Positions 22,144 to 33,544 of a stretch of 64,000 nt of DNA are shown piece after piece. Origin of the DNA: Anthonomus grandis grandis. Its lineage: Eukaryota; Arthropoda; Insecta; Coleoptera; Curculionidae. Each line of letters starts with the position of its first letter. Position 1 is the stretch's first letter. Made by a program: the position numbers and the translations under genes. The stretch is taken from contig NC_065551.1 in the NCBI RefSeq assembly GCF_022605725.1, positions 11,594,001 through 11,658,000 of the forward strand. The letters are read 5' to 3'. The notes under the pieces are model-generated. The model was not told the DNA's origin, searched no databases, and was given only the letters and a program-made list of their open reading frames with translations.

Positions 22144-23664
22144 TACAGGGTGTCTCACGACGAATAGACGCGATCGATATCTCGGAAACTAATTTTTCAA
22201 ACATTTTGAAAATTTGGCAACATAGCACATTCGATAGGGGCTACACAACTAAAATATTTTGACAGTTATGACGTTTCCGGTTATACCGGAAGTAGGTGTC
22301 AACTTCGTTATTTTAAATGGAACACCCTGTATATTTTTACATTTTTGGCTTTTATGTGAAATTCTAAGTATATTTTGTGTATAATGTCCTATACCTAAGT
22401 GTAACCGTTTTTGACATATTTTTAATTTCATGTGAGAAACTATGTTTATAAGCCCTAACATAATTACCGATTACTCTCTTTTAGTAGCCTTTATTTATTG
22501 GTTAGTTTTGGTTTTATTTTAGAGGAAGGACCATTTTAAAAGACTATTATAATATTTGGCTAAAAAAAGAAACAGGGGGGTCAAAAACTAGCATTAAAAA
22601 TTAAAATGAAAAAATCATTAAAAGTCAATTTTTTTAAATGGAAACCCCCTATTTTTTTAATTTTTTCATAAAGATAATTAAAAATTAAGTTAACTTTGTA
22701 TAAGGTTATCTAGTCCAAAAATTGATAGTTTCCGAAATATTGGCACTTTAAATTTGGCCTAATATTAAAAGCCGTATAGTAACACGGCTCAAGAATTGTT
22801 GATTAGTTGGGCATGACGGTTGTCATAGTAACCGCTAGAAGCGGCAGTAAGATAATGGATTATAACAGAAATGTACACTTTTTAATTAAATTACACTTTT
22901 ACGAAGAAAACTTAAATAGCAAGTAACTTATAAACTTAATGCATATAATCCATTGTCTTACTGCCGCTTCTAGCGGTTACTATGACAACCGTCATGCCCA
23001 ACTAATCAACAATCCTTAAGCCGTGTTACTATACGGCTTTTAATATTAGGCCAAATTTAAACTGCTAATATTTCGGAAACTATCAATTTTTGGACTAGAT
23101 AACCTTATACAAAGTTAACCTTATTTTTAATTATCTTTATGAAAAAATTATAAAAATTGGGGGTTTCTATTTAAAAAAATTGACTTTTAATGATTTTTTC
23201 TATTTAATTTTTAATGCTAGTTTTTGACCCTCCTGTATCTTTTTTTAGCCAAATATTAAAATAGTCTTTTAAAGTGTTCCTTCCTCTAAAATAAAACTAA
23301 AACTAACCAATAAATAAAGGCTACTAAAAGGGAGTAATCGGTAATTATGTTAGGGCTTATAAACATAGTTTTTCACATGAAATTAAAAATATGTCAAAAA
23401 CGGTTACACTTAGTTATAGGACATTATACACAAAATATACTTAGAATTTCACATAAAAGACAAAAATGTAAAAATATATAGGGTGTTCCATTTAAAATAA
23501 CGAAGTTGACACCTACTTCCGGTATAACCGGAAACGTCACAACTGTCAAAATATTTTAGTTGTGTAGCCCCCATCGACTGTGCCATGTTGCCAAATTTTC
23601 AAAATTTTTGAAAAATTAGTTTCTGAGATATCGATCGCGTCTATTCGTCGTGAGACACCCTGTA
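22144..23664. repeat. 1.5-kb near-perfect palindrome (foldback element)
   Basis: Arms 22144-22866 and 22944-23664 are inverted copies. They include TACAGGGTGTCTCACGACGA at the left outer end and its complement at the right, then the inner block with AACGAAGTTGACACCTACTT, and GGCATGACGGTTGTCATAGT next to the loop. The loop is about 77 bp. Flanking TA on both sides suggests a Tc1/mariner-like or other TA-targeting foldback element; there is no ORF. The right arm ends about 90 bp from the likely polyadenylation signal of SNRNP40. Confidence 0.8.
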
Positions 23665-23754
23665 TTAAGTCGGTAGAGTTCAGTCTTTTATAACCCTTAT
23701 TGAACTGAAATTAAAGTTTCGTAAAAAATGACATCAAGAAATTTATAGTTTTGT

Positions 23755-23760
23755 TTTATT
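23755..23760 (-). terminator. Likely SNRNP40 polyadenylation signal
   Basis: AATAAA on the minus strand about 155 bases past the SNRNP40 stop codon. It is the first canonical hexamer I noted downstream. Confidence 0.4.
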
Positions 23761-23915
23761 ACAAATGTATCTTTTTGCATGTGAGGCTATATTAATAATA
23801 GAAATCAGAGGGAAAAATATACAACAATTAAATCCTTAAATCCTTATTATGTTTTTATAGTTTCTTTAAGTGAAAATAATAAATCCATTTTATAATTTCT
23901 AGATATATCCTTTTA

Positions 23916-26900
23916 TCAATCAATCTCTCCAATGAACACTATTTTATCACTTCCACCAGAAGCAATAATGGGTTCATTTGGATGAAATGCCACACTGTTA
24001 ACAGACCCTGTATGTCCCGGTAATTTATAAATGATTCTTCTTGATGTAGTGTCCCACACATAGACAAATCTGTCTGCTGAACCGCCACTAACCTATTTTT
24101 CAAAAATAAAATTAATGTGAGTATAAAATATAAAAACCCTTACTGTTACCTTATTCCCATCTGGAGACCATGCACATCTCAGTAAATTTTTCTCAAAATT
24201 ATGTTGGTGCCCACTAAAAACTTTTACACATCTCTCAATAGGTGCATATGGCCTTACATCCCATATCCTTAATGTATTATCCATAGAATTGCTAAGTAAA
24301 TAAGATCCATCGGCACTCAATGACAATCCAGTTATTGTGTCTGTATGGCCTTTCATTGTATAAAGCAATTCCTTATTTCTTAGATCCCAAACCTAACAAA
24401 CAATTTTTTGATTTTTATTGGTGATATGAAGCCACAGATTTAGAAGAAAACATTAAATGCAAAAAAAAATCTTCCTTTAGAAGACCAATTATGCTTTAAT
24501 TATCTTATTAATTTTTATATTATCTGATTGAGAAGATACACATAGAAATTCTTTTTCAGACCATTTACCAATTTTACTAAACATGAAATGCCTAATCAAA
24601 TTATTCATTTGCAATGTTTATTTTTCCATCTTGCTACTAAATCCTAGCAAAGAAATATTATGTTAACTTAAGGTAAAATTTAAAGAAAAGAATACTTACA
24701 GTCATTTGTTTTAATTCAATTCTCAATTGGGAAGTATTTGTTAACACTCCTATTTAATGGAATAATCAAACAAGATATATTCAGAGATAAACAATTTGTT
24801 ATTATTAGCATAGCAGAACAGTTTCAACGTATGAGCCATCACCTCTGAAAGCTCTCTACTAAGCTAATAAAAACCATTTGCTTTGAATATGACTTGTTTC
24901 ATTATTTCATATTATTCTGCCAGTGACACAGCCACTTCCCTCTTTTTACACTTATTTAAGTGAATTGTTAATTCTGCATATTCTTTAATTAAAAAAAAGT
25001 TACTCAATTCAAGTTCAACAATTAATTTTGTTATGGGGATTTCAATAAATACAAAAAATATTCATGGCTTTAACTTCTCCTTTAAAGAAGAGCCAAGTAT
25101 TTCTTTCATTGAAATAAAATGTTAAAATGCACTAAAATAAACCAAATTTATTTCAAGTTTCAAACTCATTTCAATTTTAGTTAATTTTTTGTGTAAATAA
25201 ATGATTTTCAAAGGGATATCTAACCAGAATGTTTGTGGCTGGCCAAAGAATTTATCCATTAAAATTAATTCTTGAGTTAAAATAAGATTAGGAGAAACAA
25301 ACTAAAAGTTCTATAACTTATTATACAACTTATTTTTAAATTAAGATTATTTTTTCAGGTTTACTATTGTTAGCTTATATACAGTAGTGGCCATAATTAT
25401 AGCAACAAGTACATTTTTCCTTCAAATTATATGATGTGGTAGATTAGAAAAAAAACTGGTATATATTATGATGTATTTTTTACAAAGCTTTTTATTTATG
25501 TTTATTTTTTTGTTACTTTATAAAAAAAATAAAAAATGGGAATTTTTTTTAGGAAACGGGTTGGACAAAATTATAGCAACACATTTTAGAAAAATCAATG
25601 TATTTATTCTCCAAAGTCAAAATAAGATTACAATACAATAATATTCTTCAGTATTTAGTATAGTACCCTTTAGCCCTTATAACAGCAATGCATCTTTTTG
25701 GCATGGATAAAATAAGTTTGTTTATAACATCATGATCGATTGACAACCAAGTATCCTGAAGAGCTTCGAAAAGTTCTCCAGCATTTTTTAAATTCCTGGT
25801 TCGACACCTGTTATCCACAATTTCCCAAAGATTTTCTATTGGATTTAAATCCGGAGATTGGGAGGGCCACTTCATAACATTAATTTTTTCATCATGGAGA
25901 AACTCTTTTATTAGCCTTGAAGAATGTTTTGGATCATTGTCATGTTGAAATTGATATAACAGCGGCATATTTTCTTCAGAATAGGGTAACATAACATTCT
26001 TTAATATATCCTTGTACATAAATCGATCCATAATCCCTTCTATTCTGTGAAGAGGTCCCATACCATAGCCCGAAAAACAGCCCCACACTAAAACTGAACC
26101 ACCACCATGCTTAACTGTAGGAGAAGTGTACCGAGGATTAAATCTTTTGCCTACAGGACGTCGAACGTATGCAGCACCATCACTTTTAAATAAATTGAAT
26201 TTTGATTCATCGCTAAAAATAACTCTGCGCCACTGATCAATAGTCCAGCCCTGGTGTTCTCGAGCAAATTCAAGTTGGGCCTTCACATTCTTCTTGGAAA
26301 GAAGAGGCTTTTTTGCTGGTCTGCGTCCAAACAACTTATTTTCAAATAGACGCCGCCTTATGGATCGTTCACTAAGATCGGAACACCCACTGCCATCCAA
26401 AAGCCCTTTAATTTTTGAAGAGGACAAAAATGGGTTTTGCCTGGAAATCTGAACAATCATTTTGTCACTTTTTTTTTAAGTTTTCCGGGGACGTTCCGAA
26501 TTTTTTTTGGGTACTACCAGCCCTGTGTTATTGTATCTTTTCACTATACGTGATACAACTGATCTGTGAAGAGCAACATTTTTTGCAATGGATGACTGTT
26601 TGATGCTTGACTTATACTGATTAATTATAAGTTGCCTCACTTCAACAGACACAGTTTTACCACGACTCATACTGTTATTTAAATAAGTTAATAACTACCA
26701 AGAAATCACAATATAAATTGTTTCAATATTGCACTTCAACAGATTGAAAGAGCACTAAATTTCAAATGTTGCTATAATTATGACCAGGTGAAATATTTGC
26801 AATTACAAATATTTATTGTCAGCAAAAAAACAGGTAGGCTTTTTTTTATTTGAATGAGATATTTTGTTTAAATATTAAGAGGCCATCTAAACCAGCGGCG

Positions 26901-28067
26901 TACTTTTACTATTAAAACATACATATAATAGTTATTATTAAATATTAGTAAAATTCAAATTTGTTGCTATAATTTTGGCCACTACTGTATGTATAAAAAA
27001 ATTAAATTTGATATGAGTATCTTTTAATCTCAAAAAAGTTTAATTACTCAATTTTAATAATGTAAGCCAAGGAATTAATTGAAAAAGTAAATTTTTTTTT
27101 TAATAAATAACACTCTACCACATGAGTTTTTAAAAGGTAAAAAAATGTTGTAGAGTAGAATAGGTTGTATTCAATATTTAGGATCTAATAATAGTTTTAT
27201 TAATACCTTAATATCATTATCAATACCACCACTAAAAACATTCTCAGCAGTATCACTGAAACTAACTGCAGTAGTTTGGTAGGTAGCGTTTAGAGTCATA
27301 GTAGGTATTTTCTTTCTTTGGTCCCAAATCTTTACAGTAGTATCATCACTACCTGAAACAATCAACTGTGGACCCCTTCTTGAGGGCTGGGCACAATTTA
27401 CAAATGTTGTATGACCTTAAAAATTACCCACTTTTAGTAGACTTGTTTTAGCTTTAAAACTTAAAACTACAAAATTAATTAAAAGCTTTACACAATTATC
27501 AAAACATACCCTTATATTTCTTAATTCTCTGTGCTGTCACAATATCCCAAAGTCCCAGAGTATAATCTGTAGATGCAGTGATCAAATTTGTGCCATCTGT
27601 ATTAAAATGAAGTTCTGTTATAGCCCCTGTATGGCCAGTCATGACCGAGATATTTTCACATTCTCCATATACACTCCATAAAACTAATAAAGGAAATTTA
27701 TGAGTAAATAATTAACAATAAGTTTTAGCAAAAGGAAACTGACATATTTTTCTATCAAAACCTGAAGTAGCAAAATATTGTCCCTCTGGATGAAAGTCTA
27801 CTGTGAATATTTCACCTTCATGCCCTTCACACACCATAATTGGAGCAAAAAGGTTTGAGGTACGTGCCGGTGCCTGTAAAATAAAAGTTAGTAGGTAAAT
27901 TAAACGTAAAGGTAAAGTAAATTAAACGTTTCCTATTTTTTTGAACTTACAGGCTGAAGTTGGGCAAGTTGTTTGTTTTTATTGGTAAGGGCGACATCAT
28001 TTCGGGATTTTTTTTGAACCGGAACTAGAGCTGAGTCATCAGCTTTTCTCTTATTTTCAATAACCAT
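23916..28067 (-). CDS. SNRNP40: U5 snRNP 40-kDa WD40 protein, six coding exons
   Basis: Nuclear spliceosome component: in other animals this seven-bladed WD40 propeller belongs to the U5 snRNP and the precatalytic spliceosome. Exons on the minus strand are 27951-28067, 27744-27873, 27510-27683, 27207-27415, 24150-24392 and 23916-24092. All junctions are GT-AG and the total is 1050 bases, 349 residues, against about 357 in human. The N-terminus MVIENKRKADDSALVPVQKK resembles the vertebrate start. WD40 signatures include GHEGEIFTVDFHPEGQYFA, GSDDTTVKIWDQRKK, GGIDNDIKVWDLR, MKGHTDTITGLSLSADGSYL and NSMDNTLRIWDVRPYAP. The frame is open throughout, so the gene looks functional. Intron 5 (24393-27206) is enlarged by a Tc1 copy in the same orientation. 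A MITE starts about 160 bp upstream of the ATG. Neighbouring insertions stop short of the exons. Confidence 0.95.
25382..26987 (-). mobile_element. Tc1-like transposon in SNRNP40 intron 5
   Basis: The termini are CAGTAGTGGCCATAATTATA and its inverse (CCAAAATTATAGCAACA on the complementary right end), flanked by TA at 25380-25381 and 26988-26989. A second pair of internal repeats containing ATTATAGCAACA stands at about 25567 and, inverted, 26765. This gives the IR/DR arrangement known from several Tc1-family elements. Length is 1606 bp, a normal full size. It carries one transposase gene on the minus strand, the same direction as the host gene. Confidence 0.9.
25648..26670 (-). pseudogene. Tc1 transposase, intact except for one in-frame stop
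   Basis: From ATG at 26668-26670 the frame runs 340 codons, the usual Tc1 length, with a single TAA at 26476-26478 (codon 65) just after ERPRKT. The N-terminal part has paired helix-turn-helix features (VRQLIINQYKSS, VVSRIVKRY). The catalytic domain shows FSDESKF, QHDNDPKHS and SPDLNPIENLW, with 34 residues between the second D and E: a DD34E triad. The GGGSVLVWGCFS glycine-rich box is present. Only a point change to a stop separates the two halves; restart at the ATG of codon 71 would lack the DNA-binding domain. No other lesion was seen. Confidence 0.9.
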
Positions 28068-28355
28068 AATTTATTCAGATTTTCTTCAACTAAAAAATAC
28101 AAAGCACACCACTAACCAAATAATCAAAAATAAATTAATACATTAGGAAATAACACAACTTCTAACTCCAAACAATTTTGATAGAATATAGCTGACATTG
28201 ACATTTTGAAAAGGTGGTGAGACATGAACCGATTCCAAGCGGTCTATCGGTAATTAGGCCGGCGACACATTGGCGGTTGCGGCAGCGGTTGCAACCGCGC
28301 GGTTACAACCGCGATAGCGTTCACATTTTCCGCAAATTTCGCGACAGTCAGTAGT

Positions 28356-29854
28356 ATGGAGTTGACAGAAACAGTTGCCATAATGTACGCTCTCAAAATT
28401 AAGAAATCTAAACGAAAAAGAAGGTACTGGGTCCATCCGTTATACGAAAGGCGTCTGACAAATGGTCAGTTTCTATGCCTTTTTCATCAGTTGAGGGAAT
28501 ATCCCTAAAAGTTCTTTAATTATTACAGAATGAGCGTTACGTCTTTTGATGAATTAGTGACGTTGATGAGACCTCACTTGCAAAAGTCAAATAGTCACTT
28601 TAGAGATTGCATCACTGTGGAAGGAAGATTAACAGTCACTATAAGGTAAGATAATTATATTTTATTCTTAGTTATGGAACAAAGTTCTACAATACCGTAA
28701 AAATCTACAATACCGTTTAGAAAAAGAAAAGAAATTCAATCAAAGGTAAAATTTCACTGTAGTCGGACGATTGGGAATCTGTGGGTGAAAATATAGGTTG
28801 TAATGAACGAGAGGTACACGGGCGGCTGTCATACAAAGCAGAGGGGTTTGATGGTGATGGGTGAACGGAGAATGATGTGGAAGGAATGGTTTGGTGAAAA
28901 ATTTGCTGAGAAACTGGCGGAATGTATGTCGCTGATTGGAACTGATTATGATAAGAGGGCTGAGGATTTAAAACTCTTTGGAGAACTTGCAGTATTTTTA
29001 CTCTCAAATTGATTTTCTGTTACAGGTTCAAGGTTTTAACCATTGGTAATAACGATTTAAAGAAAAAACGACAGACGAGACGAAGAAATTTAAATCGTCG
29101 TCATCTTCCAGAGGCTGTGGAGGCTGCCTGTTTTCTAGAAGTGTCAACCATTTGTCTTTAAACGGTGCTTTTTTTCTGGAGATTGTGTTCGGCATTGCTG
29201 CTCTTTGGTTGAAATGCGGTGCTGGTATGGCCTCTTCAGAACCATCTTCATTTCCTTCGGTATTTTCTGGGCTGTCTACCGCTTCCTCGGGCACGTTAGA
29301 TTCGGTGCTGGAAAAAGAAAAATACATATCGTTATTTTCTACTGCCATTAAAATCTACCATCGCCCTTGTGTTTGAGGAACCAAAAACTGCAGCATATCA
29401 AAGAAAACGTACTTTTTCTGAGCCGCTTTTCGAATCACCTTTGAGGTCTTTAATAAAACGGTCTTTAATGTTTTTCCATTTCTTTTGAAGTTCTGTTCCT
29501 AAAAAAAATCTCATTAAACTAAGCAACCTATTTTCATACACAGACGTAAAAATAAAATGTTATTTTAGGTATCTCACGACTGGAATGCATTTTGCTGCTT
29601 TGCAGTATTCATTTTTAATGGGAAAAAGGACAATCTCATTGATCATTAATGAATGTTGTCGTGCATTATGGACTATATTACAACCACTAGAAATGCCCGA
29701 ACCTACTGTTGAAAAATGGAAAGAAATAGCAGAGGAATTTGATCAGAAATCTAATTTCCCCCACTGCTTTGGGGCAGTCGATGGGAAACATATTCGTATA
29801 ATGTCACCAGAACATAGCGGATCGGCATTTTTTAATTACAAGAAGGCAGTTTGA
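28356..29854 (+). pseudogene. Harbinger transposase, truncated
   Basis: Exon 1 (28356-28646) reads RRYWVHPLYERRLTNGQF. After a one-base shift near 28505 it continues NYYRMSVTSFDELVTLM and FRDCITVEGRLTVTIR. A GT-AG intron (28647-29568) joins it in frame to YLTTGMHFAALQYSFLMGKR, PEPTVEKWKEIAEEF and FPHCFGAVDGKHI, the first catalytic aspartate block. It ends soon after FFNYKKAV. The second aspartate and the glutamate of the DDE triad are missing, so catalysis is impossible. The family normally cuts and pastes Harbinger DNA in the nucleus together with the Myb-like partner. The intron overlaps the opposite-strand BESS region. Confidence 0.85.
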
Positions 29855-30168
29855 GTTGGCAAAATGCTATGATATAGATAAGTATTAGTGTATTGTGTTT
29901 ATTTAATAGATAGGTATATTATTACCTTTGTAAACAATTATTATATTAAAACACTTTCTGTACATATATATATGAAGTATTTTTCTTACCTTTTAGTCTT
30001 ATTTCTTCCGGAGTCGCCAAATTTTGATCCGAATACATTTTCTCCAAAACCTCCTGCCAAGCATTAATTTTTTTTATCCCGATTTTTGTATTCCTTGTCA
30101 GAAACATCCCACAAACACGTCCGATTTTGCACCAAAATAATAAATTTTTCTGTGTCGAATATATCCAT
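28717..30168 (-). pseudogene. MADF-BESS accessory protein of the Harbinger element
   Basis: From ATG at 30168 the frame reads FIILVQNRTCLWDVSDKEYK, the start of a MADF domain. A shift in an A-run moves it to NAWQEVLEKMYSD. Splicing 29990 to 29498 gives GTELQKKWKNIKDRFIKD and then YVFFDMLQFLVPQT, the end of MADF. Further frames at 29348-29028 and 29007-28717 carry an acidic linker and BESS-like pieces (DDLNFFVSSVVFSL, KILQVLQRVL). Such proteins bind DNA and help import or target the transposase. Several frameshifts make it a relic. Confidence 0.75.
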
Positions 30169-30481
30169 GGTTCAAAAATGATCTGAATGATTGAATTGAA
30201 TGAATGATGAATTTCCGACCGCGAACCGCGCAACCGCGGTAAGATGCGGTTGAGAAGGCGATTGCTGCCATTTGGCGGCTAATGTGTTGCCACTCCATAT
30301 TAATCCATGTATTTTACAGAATAGCGGTTGCAACCGCTGCCGTAACCGCCAATGTGTTGCCGTCCTTACGGTTCCTAAATAGTATTAACCAAACACGTCC
30401 AAGCGGTTATAGTTATAACCGTGTTGAGATAAGTGACGTCACCAATTAGCCCTTTATATGTCATCAATTTGGAACAGTAAT

Positions 30482-31915
30482 GGGCTTGTTGCCGACTTTT
30501 TTTTTTCGCAATTTTTTTCATAGAATTCAACAACACTTAACATCCTAAATAAACTGTAAAAATTTCAGCTTTCTATGTATATCCAATCTTTAGATATTCG
30601 ACGTTAAATATTGAATATCCGTAAAAGCCGCTCCCTCCATTTTTGACGTCACGCCGCAGCAGCTCTCTGCGGGCGGCCGACCCCGAACGCATTTGAGTCG
30701 GACATTTCAGTGTTTTTGATGTTATTATTTATTATTATCTAGTTCGCCGCTATAAAAAAGGGTCTATTTTGTTTGATGCCTGAATGTAATAAAACACTAT
30801 TATTATTAGTTAAACTATTGTTTTGATTAGTGGAGTTTTGTGCAATGTTTTCAGTCGAAAGAGGCTTCATAAAGGCAGATTCTGGGAATTTGCCAGAAGT
30901 AGATATGTTCATGGTGCTGGATTATTTTTTTCAGCAAACCGCATTATCTTCGAATCATTTTGCTTAAATGCACATTTTCTTTTTTTCTTCTCTTTTTCCA
31001 CTGGCACCAAATCATCTGGCATACATTGAATTCCCTTGCTGCGACTTTCTACCTTAAATAAAACTTGAATGCCTACATCTTTTTGTTTCGGTTCTGTTTC
31101 GCTTGTCACGTTATCTTCTTGCTCAACATCCTCGATTTCAGCAGAAGTCCCAGGAAGTAGTAAACTATGAATCAAAGACCGCTGTTCTTTTTTTTGTAAA
31201 AACTTCGACTGTTTCGCTTTATGTGCTGTTACTCGACTTTTTTGGCAATCAAAAAATCTCGGTACTACATTTGGCTTAATAAGAATATTCCCTTTTTTCA
31301 TAGTTTTTAAATACATATAATTTTCTATGTCTTCTTTTACCTAAAAGAGGTTAAAGATATAAAATATTTTTTATTCTGCGTTATCATCGCAAACTTTAAC
31401 TTACATCAAAATGATCCTCACAACAATAAACGTGTGATTTACCAGAAACAAAAACTTCTCGACGCATAGCTTTTTGCCAAACCTTCCTAGCTGTAGGATC
31501 AGAAGGCACGTTTATAAATAGTTTCTCAGGGGCATTTTTTGAGGTATTAGGACACTCAGGTACAATACAATATTTCCTCGTAGTTTTTTTGTCACTCATG
31601 GTACACCAGAAATTAAATTAAAAAAAGTTACATAACAGAAAACACCACACGAATACTCCAACAGACTAAACAAACACGTTTTTTAATTCGATTTCCACTG
31701 TTTCTGGCCGTCTCCCGGTACCGCGGCGCGGTCGCACCGTCTCGTCTGCTGCATCGTGACGTCACCCGAAGCTCCGCCCCGTTTTCGCGTGGAGCAACTT
31801 TGTTAATTTTTTTAAGGGGTTAAAAGTAGGAATAAAAATCTAAAAATTTGGGAATTTACTTTATAGGTGTTTTTCTTTCGATTTGTAAAATAAAAAAAAA
31901 ATCGAGAACGGGCCC
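30482..31915. mobile_element. THAP-coding DNA element, resembles ISL2EU
   Basis: The termini are GGGCTTGTTGCCGACTTTTT and, on the complementary right end, GGGCCCGTTCTCGATTTTTT. It interrupts the MITE at a point where only AT is repeated on both sides (…CAGTAAT / ATTACCC…, against CAGTAATTACCC in the uninterrupted copy). From memory, AT duplications plus a THAP protein fit the ISL2EU superfamily. No transposase core or YqaJ-type nuclease gene remains. Confidence 0.6.
30909..31599 (-). CDS. THAP-domain protein carried by the element
   Basis: Exon 1 (31405-31599) encodes a THAP zinc finger: CIVPECPNTS, then FINVPSD, W..A.RR and YCCEDHFD, fitting the C2CH pattern. A GT-AG intron (31341-31404) leads in phase to exon 2 (30909-31340), which has basic and acidic low-complexity stretches and EKEKKKRKC near the end. 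The frame is open for 208 codons with no lesion. THAP domains bind the transposon ends in several superfamilies. Here no catalytic domain follows, so the protein would be at most a DNA-binding regulator. It is probably an element gene, not a host gene, because it lies wholly inside the inverted termini. Confidence 0.7.
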
Positions 31916-32068
31916 ATTACCCACGTCCCGAGCTGTTTTCTAAACGTCAAATGTCAAAAATATTGAAATATGTGCGGGAAAAATAAAAACAAATAACAAA
32001 TTATTTCCTTTTTAAAGATGACACAAAATTTATTATGGCTAGTTTTCTTTTTTGATATTTATGTTAGA

Positions 32069-32547
32069 ATTTAAAAAAATTAGTTAGTCAAAAAATAATT
32101 AAATTAAGTTTAATTGAAATTAATTCATCGAGACAAAAAAGGTGGTATCTTATAATATTTTATGTGATTTATTGTCACGGTCAGAATATTTCGGAATTCT
32201 GGAATATTTTATTTATGGATCTTTTGCTGAGCTTGCATGAAAAAAAAGGGAAAGAAGATTAAGTTTAAATAATTTACTTTTTATGAAATTTTATTATGAT
32301 GATCTATAAAAAAGCCTTCTTAAAATAGACATATTAGAGACATCAACGCTCCTAGATTAAAAAAGACAATTTTAAAAATGTCGTATTTTATTATCGATAC
32401 ATGTTATTTATTTAATGTAGGAACAAATTAAAAATATATTAGATCAATATAAAAGTTATTAGACATTATTATATTAATAATATTATTTACATATAATAAT
32501 GTATTTTAACATATTATTAAGATTACCATAAATTTCTCCAGGGTGAA
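32069..32547. other. Gene-free spacer
   Basis: AT-rich sequence with no motif recognised. Confidence 0.4.
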
Positions 32548-33047
32548 GTATCATTATGCAAAGCAAAATAATAGACGAAGGGTCCTGTTTACTTAAAATC
32601 TTTATTTCAAAAATCCGGACGCGTTTCGGTTGTTAAACCATTGTCAAGGGAACACTATGTAAGTAAAATATAAAAGGGTGTTATAAAACTAATAAATTAA
32701 TTAAAAACGTAGTAAAACATGATATTAGGTATCACAAAATGTACATAAAAAGGTTAAAAAAATGGCACACACATAACGTTACAATACATTAATCCAAAAA
32801 CATCTCATCACACCGTATTTACAAACAATAACGGATTTTGGTTTTTAAAAAATATCATATGGGTACTACATTATATACAGATATTTAATACTAGTACGAG
32901 TAGAGACATCTAGGATTAAACGCGGTTAACAGAACATTTTAAAAAACAGTAAATTCACAGAAATGTGGTAAACTACTTAAATAAATGTACAATCTTGGCC
33001 GCTTCTCGGTAGTGGGCGTTAATAGGTTCGTTCAGACAATTAACATA

Positions 33048-33543
33048 ACCGATTCCAAGCGATCTATCGGTTTTAACCGCGGTTAAGCCCTTGGTTCACC
33101 TTGAACAGTCTCTTTATAACATAACGAATCGTGTCCGCTTGGACGTGTTTGGTTGAAGTAACTTCGTAATTTGTCAGCTGACACTATCATCATTTTGTTT
33201 GTTTTTAAATAATACCCCAGACGCCAGTAATATTATATGTAATTAGTTGTTAAACATAAATATCAAAAAAGAAAACTTATTAGTCATAATAAATGTGTCA
33301 TTTTTGAAAAGGAAATAATTTGTTGTTTGTTTTTATTTTTTCCCGCACTTATTTCAATATCTTTGACATTTGACGTTTAGAAAACAGCTCCGGACATGGG
33401 TAATTACTGTTCCAAATTGATGACGTATAAAGGGCTAATTGGTGACGTCACGTATCTCAAGCGGTTATAACTATAACCGCTTGGACGTGTTTGGTTAATA
33501 CCATTTAGGAACGGTAATTACCGATAGACCGCTTGGAATCGAT
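33048..33543. mobile_element. PIF-type MITE, copy 2
   Basis: The left end is ACCGATTCCAAGCGATCTAT and the right end CGCTTGGAATCGAT. It is collinear with copy 1 with only small indels. It lacks a clear TTA duplication (ATA on the left, TCA on the right), so its flanks have mutated. It sits inside the Penelope element. Confidence 0.8.
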
Positions 33544-33544
33544 T

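Larger units (their letters stand above)
28257..30365. mobile_element. PIF/Harbinger element with TTA target duplication
   Basis: The ends are GGCCGGCGACACATTGGCGG and its inverse CCGCCAATGTGTTGCCGTCC. TTA is duplicated at 28254-28256 and 30366-30368, inside the MITE. It carries the two-gene set typical of Harbinger: a DDE transposase on plus and a MADF/BESS (Myb/SANT-like) accessory protein on minus. Both are damaged, and the transposase lacks its C-terminal half, so the copy is non-autonomous. Confidence 0.9.
28228..32068. mobile_element. PIF-type MITE copy 3, split by two insertions and truncated
   Basis: The left end ACCGATTCCAAGCGGTCTAT matches the terminus of copies 1 and 2. The sequence then continues collinearly with the reverse of those copies in three pieces: 28228-28256, 30366-30481 and 31916-32068. 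The two gaps are exactly the Harbinger element and the THAP-coding element. At 32068 the match stops within the family's interior, so one end is missing. Confidence 0.8.

Noticed and set aside
22249..22461. Open frame in the left arm of the palindrome
   Set aside because: Chance frame in a repeat; no motif, and the mirrored arm does not keep it.
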